DNA of 64,000 nt from contig OX235270.1 in NCBI GenBank assembly GCA_944472135.2, positions 131,855,632 through 131,919,631 of the forward strand, written 5' to 3'. This DNA is from Trichobilharzia regenti. Taxonomy: Eukaryota; Platyhelminthes; Trematoda; Strigeidida; Schistosomatidae. Numbering within the stretch: the first letter of the stretch is position 1; each line of letters opens with the position of its first letter. Below, piece by piece: positions 57,857-64,000 of the stretch. The notes under the pieces are model-generated. The model worked only from the letters and a program-made list of their open reading frames with translations. It had not been told where the DNA came from and searched no databases. Both the position numbers and the translations under genes were made by a program.

Positions 57857-58468
57857 AATAATAATAATAATGATTTACTTTATTCCAAAAACAGTACTTG
57901 TGATACAGAATGGAATTTTCAGCATTAATCACAATATTGCATCTAATTTCCTCAAATTATAAATAAAATTAATCACAGAAAATTTTCCACATTTACAATA
58001 GAGGTAGTGTCAAAAACATGCAGCATATAAAATGGAAATAGCAATAATAATGATAACAGCTAGGGTAATAATAATAAGAATACAAGTGAAAATTGCCGTT
58101 GGCTTGTGCCACAGAGTTTTTTTTTTATTTTTTTGTGATATCTATGGTCGGCCTGCAAAATTTGGGCTACCGATATCCATGCTGAAAATTCCATACTTGT
58201 ACCGAAAATACAGTGTGGAATCAAGCTGTAAATAAAAAAAATAAAAAAAAAAAATAATAATAATAATAAGAATACAAGTGAAAATTGCCGTTGGCTTGTG
58301 CCACACAGTATTGTCAATGTGGTATAGAAATCCTAACATGTTTAAAAATATTGAATATAATGTTCTTTCTACATGATATGGTGAAGGAAAAAAAATAGAT
58401 TACAGCCGTCATGGAGATAAGTTGGTGTTTGCAATTCTGAGAGTAGAAAACAGAGAAGTAACAGGACC
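57857..58468 (-). mobile_element. CR1/jockey-like 3' tail, third copy, cut by a CR1-type element
   Basis: As 36,832-37,443 with small changes in A-run length. It ends at ...AACAGGACC (58,468), where copies A and B continue ATAAATATAACAG. Confidence 0.8.
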
Positions 58469-58851
58469 GTTACAATCTCTCCATATAACGTGGAAATATC
58501 TTTTCGAATTCTGGAATATCGTGGTCTATATTTGACTACTATATAATTATAGCTGATATTGGTTGCACCTCCGGTAGCTAAATATCCAAATTTATCACCT
58601 CCAGAATACTGTTTGGATCCAGTCAGATTCGTGTTAATAAAGAGCAATCTATCACAAAAGAACTATAGAGAAGTCCTTAGTTTTGTTGTTTATAACTGTC
58701 AGAGTTAACTCGTTTGATAGTGGTCTATTTTTAGTTCGTACTTCATACATTCATACCTGTTTATTGTTGTTTTTATCTACTTAGATAATATAACAGTATT
58801 TCACACACTTTTGTCAATTTTTGAGAAATTTTTATAATCTTTACCTCCATA

Positions 58852-60606
58852 ATGGTCAAAGTTATTAAACGAGTTAGTACTGTTAAGAGACTAGCATCAA
58901 ATAGTCAGCCGGTCACTAGAAACATTAGTCCTGACGATGAATTTGTACTAAGATCAATTGATACACCGAGAGTTATAGTACCAAACTTAATGGAAGAACT
59001 AATCGATAACGTAGCCCGTAACACTAGTGATCTAAAGATCCTTCAGAAATCTATAACAGACCTGCAGGATAAGTTCGAAAGTATCACTCCTTTCCTCCAA
59101 CTTTGTGATCCATCACAAGAAATTTGCTTAGATTCACTCCTCAAATCTGAGCGCCTGCTAGACTTTTTGACTGCAGAGGCTGTAAAGAGGGTCATGTCCT
59201 CATACAATGTTTTAGGATATAATATACCAGACAATGTACCTATTATCAAACTTAAAGCAATCTGTCTACAGGCATGCAACATTTCAGTATCTGACTGCCA
59301 GGTTCTGCGTCTTCGTAAGAAATCCGCAAACCACCCATGTCCTGTACTCTTCAAATTTAAGTCTATTGACCTAGCTAAGAAATTTTTGGAGTCTGGCAAA
59401 ACTCTTGGCTCCTCAACACCCTACACCAATATCAGGATTGTACCTGATTTAACTTCTTGCCAAAGACGTTGCCGCGCAGGTAAACTGAGGGAAGACAACC
59501 CCAATAAGACAACCGATGTTAATACTTCCCTCGTTGTATTGCCTGATGACCAAGAGCACCAGATAATATCGCATACACAAACTAACAGTAGTCAAGCAAC
59601 TGTTGAAGACTTAGCTCGAAATACTGAAATTTCAGACATAGAAATGTCAACAGATCACAGTATTGACGTGCATCCCTTGCACACTGGCACTAATGCCAAA
59701 CCCTCGAAAAAGTCTAAGCTGAATTCAGTAGTACACTTTGAATCTCTCGGGAAGTCATATACCTCACAACCTCTTAGCCCGGCTACTGTGAAGCAGCAAT
59801 CACATGTGGCCACCCAGGTAGGTGTAAATACAAGGCGTTATGATAAACGTCCTATTTCCGTTAGGAACACCAAAAAAACTGTTGAGACTATTCATCAGAA
59901 ATCCAGTTTATTAGGAAATCCTACTAATCACCAGCAGCCCAAATTATACAGGCCGACTAATACGGATAAAGCTAAACCAAACGTTAGACCCGGAACACTA
60001 AAGCCCATAAGTAGGAAAGTTTCAAATGGGTCACTGGCTCATTCTACTGATAGACAATCATCTAAACTTAGTCATGTTCCTGAAGTTAGACGTAATTCAC
60101 ATACCGTAGGAGCTGAATCATTTCCGACTTCCACTACCAGTCCTATGATAAGAAAAAACAATCGTCACATATCTCACCAAACACTTCGAAAACACGAAGT
60201 TGCTCAACCCCTCACGAATGCACCCTCAACCATGATGTACAGGAAACATCAGTTTGAGAATACAGACGTTAGTCCAAAAACGCGTATAGTGCCCTGTCAT
60301 AATTCTCATGCATTCAGTAGGGGTCACATGCCAATTTCAGCACAATGCTCATCATGGCCTAGGAAGTACTCTAATCAGACACAGGGATCTAAGTCATATG
60401 CACACAACAACACGCCGATCACACATTTCGGTTATAACTATGCAGATTACACGACACTAGCCAACCCATATGACCAAAATTTTCTCCAGCGACAACTGGC
60501 AGAAACGCCTGGGATCATGCACATAGCACGCATGATATCAGACCAATTCCTTGCTGGTATAGCGAACACCTTACAACAGGGAAACTGCTTCTTCCCCGAA
60601 AGATAG
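58852..60606 (+). CDS. ORF1 protein of the plus-strand CR1-type element
   Basis: 584 codons, intact, starting M-V-K-V-I-K-R-V. The likely role is RNA binding in the retrotransposition particle. Conserved with the other ORF1: a helical region around residues 50-85, then A-E-A-V-K-R-V-M-S-S-Y, Y-N-I-P-D-N-V-P, L-R-L-R-K-K, C-P-V-L-F-K-F and D-L-T-S-C-Q-R-R (to about residue 205). The rest is basic, rich in S, T, N, H and Q, and poorly conserved. No zinc knuckle is seen. It is longer than the 489-codon homologue at 16.3-17.8 kb, mainly in the C-terminal half. The stop at 60,604-60,606 lies within the ORF2 frame. Confidence 0.8.
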   Translation: MVKVIKRVSTVKRLASNSQPVTRNISPDDEFVLRSIDTPRVIVPNLMEELIDNVARNTSDLKILQKSITDLQDKFESITPFLQLCDPSQEICLDSLLKSERLLDFLTAEAVKRVMSSYNVLGYNIPDNVPIIKLKAICLQACNISVSDCQVLRLRKKSANHPCPVLFKFKSIDLAKKFLESGKTLGSSTPYTNIRIVPDLTSCQRRCRAGKLREDNPNKTTDVNTSLVVLPDDQEHQIISHTQTNSSQATVEDLARNTEISDIEMSTDHSIDVHPLHTGTNAKPSKKSKLNSVVHFESLGKSYTSQPLSPATVKQQSHVATQVGVNTRRYDKRPISVRNTKKTVETIHQKSSLLGNPTNHQQPKLYRPTNTDKAKPNVRPGTLKPISRKVSNGSLAHSTDRQSSKLSHVPEVRRNSHTVGAESFPTSTTSPMIRKNNRHISHQTLRKHEVAQPLTNAPSTMMYRKHQFENTDVSPKTRIVPCHNSHAFSRGHMPISAQCSSWPRKYSNQTQGSKSYAHNNTPITHFGYNYADYTTLANPYDQNFLQRQLAETPGIMHIARMISDQFLAGIANTLQQGNCFFPER

Positions 60607-63600
60607 CAAACATCTTATACACACCTAATACCAATAGTAATACCATAGATTATCATACTAGTATCTCCCATAGCACGCAATATCTAAACGACCAACTACT
60701 CACGAGTGACATTTCACAACCCATCCCTAACTATCAAATTAAAGAAACCGTCTCTAGTGATCAAAATGTTGTAATTAATGAATCCAATAACGACTGCACA
60801 TATTCAGTTGATAACCATAGAGTATTTTATTATGATATTGCCCATACACTAAAACCACTTCGTCAAAGTCTATCCGTCATCCTCATAAATGCTAGATCAG
60901 TTCTTAACAAACATTTAGCATTATGTACGTTAGCCTCTATATGCAATCCGTCGCTGATCATGATCACTGAAGCCTGGTGCTCAAGTGACATTGTGGATGG
61001 TAGCTTATCAATTGATAAGTACAATCTTTTTCGAGGGGATAGGGAAACAGGTCGTGGGGGTGGAACACTCATATACGTTAAACAACCCATTTGTGCAACG
61101 CATTTTAGTCACCCTATTCTGTCACAACTTAATGATTCGGTGTGGGTCGAAATAAAAGTTCTCAGAAGTAAACCTATCCTTATAGGGTGCGTATACCGAC
61201 CGCCATCATCCAACCGCGAATACGATAACGTACTCAGCAACATATTTAGTGTTGCATCCAATCTCCCCTTCAGTTATAATATAATTGGAGGTGACTTCAA
61301 TTTGCCTGATATATCATGGCGTACACTTCGTGGACCCTCGAGGTATGATAATCTTCTTAATTCCATCATTACTGGAGGATGGACGCAACACATAAATGTA
61401 CCCACTAGGTCCAATAACATTCTTGATCTTATATTCACGATCAACGTAGCACCATCTACAATTCATGTGGGACATGAATTCCCAGGTAGCGATCATAAAA
61501 TAGTTGCATGTTCGTTTAACATTTCTCCAGAAACTATACACAGAAACGAAGTTAGTCGGACACCTATAAGACCATACACGCGGGTTGATTGGGACTTGTA
61601 TCAGGACTTGATTAGATACTCTAATTGGGATTCCTACTTTACCAATGACTCCTTAGAGGAAGTCCTTAAAAACTTCTATGACAATATACAGTCGGTTAAT
61701 GATGTCATAGCGCCTGTGAAACTGATTAAATTCAAAATCCCTCAAGGTGATTTTATTCCAATATCATTAAGAAGAAGTTTGCGGAAGCATTCATTAAGTT
61801 ACTATAGACATGACGACTTATCGTCGTTAATCGCTATCAAATCAATCCTCATTAGAATCCATGAGTTAAAAAATCTAAGTCTTAGGAATAAAGAAACGCG
61901 GGCAATTCAGTCGCCACATAACACTGGAGAAATAGCCAAACTCTTCAAAAGTAGGTTAACTAACTCCAAATCAACATATCCAAAAATAATACACCTAGGT
62001 GGCATTACTCACGAAAGTGCTGAGGATATATGTGAGGTGTTTAGCACGCACTTTGCCAAACTGTACACTCTAGAAAATGACCAGGATATAGATTTCCCTC
62101 GTAAAACAGAAAAGTGTCTAAGCGATGTAGTCTTAAACGCCCAAGAAATCGATAAAGCTATCACAACTCTTAAGCTTACTAATACTCCCGGCCCAGATGG
62201 AATGTCTTCCGTCCTCTTAAAAAATGGTGGAAATGACATGAATCTACTTCTTCTCAAGATATTTTCAACTTCGATAAGGAGTGGAACATATCCAAATAGC
62301 TGGAAGAAATCCTACGTTGTACCCATTCACAAAACCGGACCTACAGCGGACATAGATAATTACCGCCCCATCAACATTACTTCCGTAGTTTCACGTGTGA
62401 TGGAAAAGATTGTAAAGAAGCAAATTGTTCAGTATTTGCTCTCGAATGACTTAATATCCCCTTTCCAATACGGTTTCCTAAATAGAAGATCGTGCATTAC
62501 GTGCCAGTTAGATTATTTCGACCACATTACTGAATGTGTAGACAAAGGTCGTTCGGCAGCAACATTATTTCTAGATGTTAGGAAAGCTTTTGATAAAGTC
62601 CCACATAAAAGACTCATACTGAAACTCCTATCTTATGGAATAAGTGGAAGGCTTCTTGAGTGGATAACTTCCTTTCTTACAGGAAGAGAACAGTTAGTTA
62701 AAGTCAACCATCACTTATCAACATCCAAACCGATAACCAGCGGCGTGATACAAGGTAGTGTTCTTGGCCCTACCCTATTCATTGTATTCATAAATGATAT
62801 TGTCTCTATGATCAAGTATGGCAAGCCATACCTCTTTGCAGATGACCTCAAAGTTGTCTATGATTTTGACTATAATGATATGAATATTGTTAGTAAAATC
62901 CAAGAAGACCTAAATAGTCTATGTAATTGGAGTGAAAAGTGGCAGTTAACGTTCAATCCAGCTAAATCTGGGATAACATACTTCGGACGTTGGAAACCTA
63001 GCATGTGTCTATACATGTACGGTGACCTTGTCTCAAACACAAACACAGTCACAGATCTCGGGATAACATACTCAGATCTTACCTTTACTGAACATGCAAA
63101 TAAGGTGGTATCTGATTGTAAACGTCTAACCGGCTTTGTGCTACGCAACTTTTACACTCCAGAAGCCAGATTAGCCATATATAAGATATGCATTCGCCCC
63201 AAACTTGAATACTGTGCCCACTTATACAGTAGCTTCAAGTCGGCAGACAGAAAAAAGTTGAAAGTGTCCAAAGATTCCTTACGAAACGCATATTAGGCTA
63301 TGGTCAGCAAATAGAATACCTTGACAGATGTATTCGACTGGACTTAGAGCCCTTATGGTTAAGAAAAGGAAAGGCAAATTAATTCCCCTAATCAAAAGTA
63401 AAAAAAAACAACGGAAAAAGAAACCCGCACAAAACCGGCGAAAACCAAAAAGCATAGACAACACAAAAACAAAAACACCCTCAAAAGGAAAACACACAAA
63501 AACACAACAAGAGAGATAACTTCTTCACCATTAAATATTGCAAACTTTGGAACCAACTACCCTCTGAGATAAGATCCTGTGAAAGGCCTGACAGTTTCAA

Positions 63601-63670
63601 AAGGAGCCTAGAAAAACATATAAACATGTCCACCCTAGCCCGCCTCAAAGATCTCAACTGCTGGTAGAGT
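60471..63670 (+). pseudogene. ORF2 endonuclease-reverse transcriptase of the plus-strand CR1-type element, one late frameshift
   Basis: The frame is open from about 60,462, overlapping ORF1 in the -1 frame. The first ATG is only at 60,960, inside the endonuclease, so the true start must be upstream or coupled to ORF1. Endonuclease: I-N-A-R-S-V-L-N-K, M-I-T-E-A-W, R-G-G-G-T, V-Y-R-P-P-S, G-G-D-F-N-L-P-D-I-S-W and G-S-D-H-K. RT: G-P-D-G-M-S-S-V, Y-R-P-I-N-I-T-S, F-L-D-V-R-K-A-F-D-K-V-P, G-V-I-Q-G-S-V-L-G-P and the catalytic L-F-A-D-D-L-K-V-V-Y (near 62,835). A frameshift near 63,260 ends the main frame at 63,296. The C-terminal region continues in the next frame (V-Q-R-F-L-T-K-R-I-L-G), is replaced by A-rich sequence at 63,363-63,510, and resumes as L-W-N-Q-L-P-S-E-I-R. 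Confidence 0.85.
63363..63510 (+). other. A-rich, lysine-coding stretch inside the ORF2 C-terminal region
   Basis: Strongly purine/A-rich sequence with many AAAACA and CAAAAA words. One frame (63,328-63,519) is open and encodes K/R/Q-rich sequence, but the RT frame here has stops. In the homologous element (13.4-13.8 kb) this position encodes ordinary RT C-terminal sequence, so this block looks replaced or degraded rather than a gene. Confidence 0.5.
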
Positions 63671-64000
63671 GGAGAGACAATGGCTTTTCAATATTTAACT
63701 ACGGAAAGCACACTAGTCCCAACACCAATATAATAACACTTAGTAATTATGTAGGTTCAATACTTGAAATTCGATTGTCATTAAAATACTTAAAATGATT
63801 AAAATAGCTATGCGGCAAGTGTTCTCTTGCTTTACCATGCTTGTTTCCCTTATAACACTCAGTTTTTGAGCCTAATGTATTCTTTGATAATACGAATTAT
63901 GACACTGACTATGCTCTTATTATACATAGATTGATTTACTTTACGATTACCTGTAGTACTAACTACCCTTCTGTAGTATTGTTAAACAAATGCTGAAATT
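63671..64000 (+). other. Probable 3' untranslated region of the CR1-type element
   Basis: AT-rich sequence following the ORF2 stop (about 63,668). No further frame is seen. The element's end lies outside the window. Confidence 0.5.

Larger units (their letters stand above)
47956..58468. repeat. Tandem array, copy C
   Basis: The left part is identical by eye to copy B. Differences appear at 53,722, 53,743 and 53,747, an extra T in Merlin near 54,285, then at 55,126 and further right, plus A-run length changes near 58,250 and 58,387. It stops at 58,468, where the plus-strand CR1-type element begins. Confidence 0.9.
58469..64000 (+). mobile_element. CR1-type non-LTR retrotransposon, nearly complete, interrupting copy C
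   Basis: 5' leader 58,469-58,851, ORF1 58,852-60,606, ORF2 to about 63,670 and a 3' region that reaches the window end. It has the same organisation and family as the minus-strand element at 13.25-17.9 kb. No 3' tail repeat is seen before base 64,000. Confidence 0.85.

Noticed and set aside
63328..63519. 63-codon lysine-rich frame as a small basic protein
   Set aside because: It lies within the ORF2 C-terminal region and is explained by local A-richness.

Overview
This window looks like eukaryotic, repeat-dense DNA from a flatworm, most likely a blood fluke (Schistosoma or a close trematode). The evidence is the mixture of element families. RTE-type and CR1/jockey-type non-LTR retrotransposons, a Penelope-like element with a GIY-YIG domain, Ty3/gypsy copies of the CsRn1 type, BEL/Pao-type gag and protease pieces, and a Merlin (IS1016-like) DNA transposon lie together in AT-rich sequence full of (AAT)n and (CAGA)n tails. 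The species is an inference. I see no prokaryotic operon, rRNA, tRNA or CRISPR, and no host gene I can name. Almost everything recognisable is mobile DNA, mostly broken.

Layout. 1-7.8 kb holds minus-strand RTE pieces: a 5' end, a 3' fragment and a longer defective copy. Among them are remnants of other RT elements and a BEL/Pao protease remnant. 7.8-13.3 kb is degraded sequence with retrotransposon tails, simple repeats and a near-perfect ~420-bp palindrome sitting in a gypsy LTR. 13.25-17.9 kb is a minus-strand CR1-type element with ORF1 and a frameshifted ORF2. 17.9-25.0 kb has two related gypsy elements, the first cut in gag next to a Penelope-like element and the second with a complete but dead gag-pol. 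25.0-27.2 kb has nothing firm apart from a candidate spliced exon group.

27.2-58.5 kb is dominated by a minus-strand LTR-type element that carries only a gag-like gene (682 codons where whole). Unit 1 (27.2-30.8 kb) has the whole gene. From about 31.2 kb the same element, now with a Merlin transposon in gag, belongs to a 10.5-kb tandem array: partial copy A to 37,443, copy B to 47,955 and copy C to 58,468. Each complete repeat contains a CR1-like RT, an LTR split by a 5'-truncated RTE-like element, the disrupted gag, a truncated LTR and a gypsy solo LTR fragment. Base differences suggest that copy B is a recent chimera of C-like (left) and A-like (right) sequence.

58.5-64 kb is a plus-strand CR1-type element with intact ORF1 and almost intact endonuclease-RT ORF2, which interrupts copy C.

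The window therefore reads as a nest of insertions, with RT elements into LTRs, a transposon into gag and a CR1 element into the array, followed by tandem amplification. The encoded proteins act in element mobility (nucleic-acid-binding ORF1/gag, endonuclease, reverse transcriptase, transposase) rather than in a host pathway.
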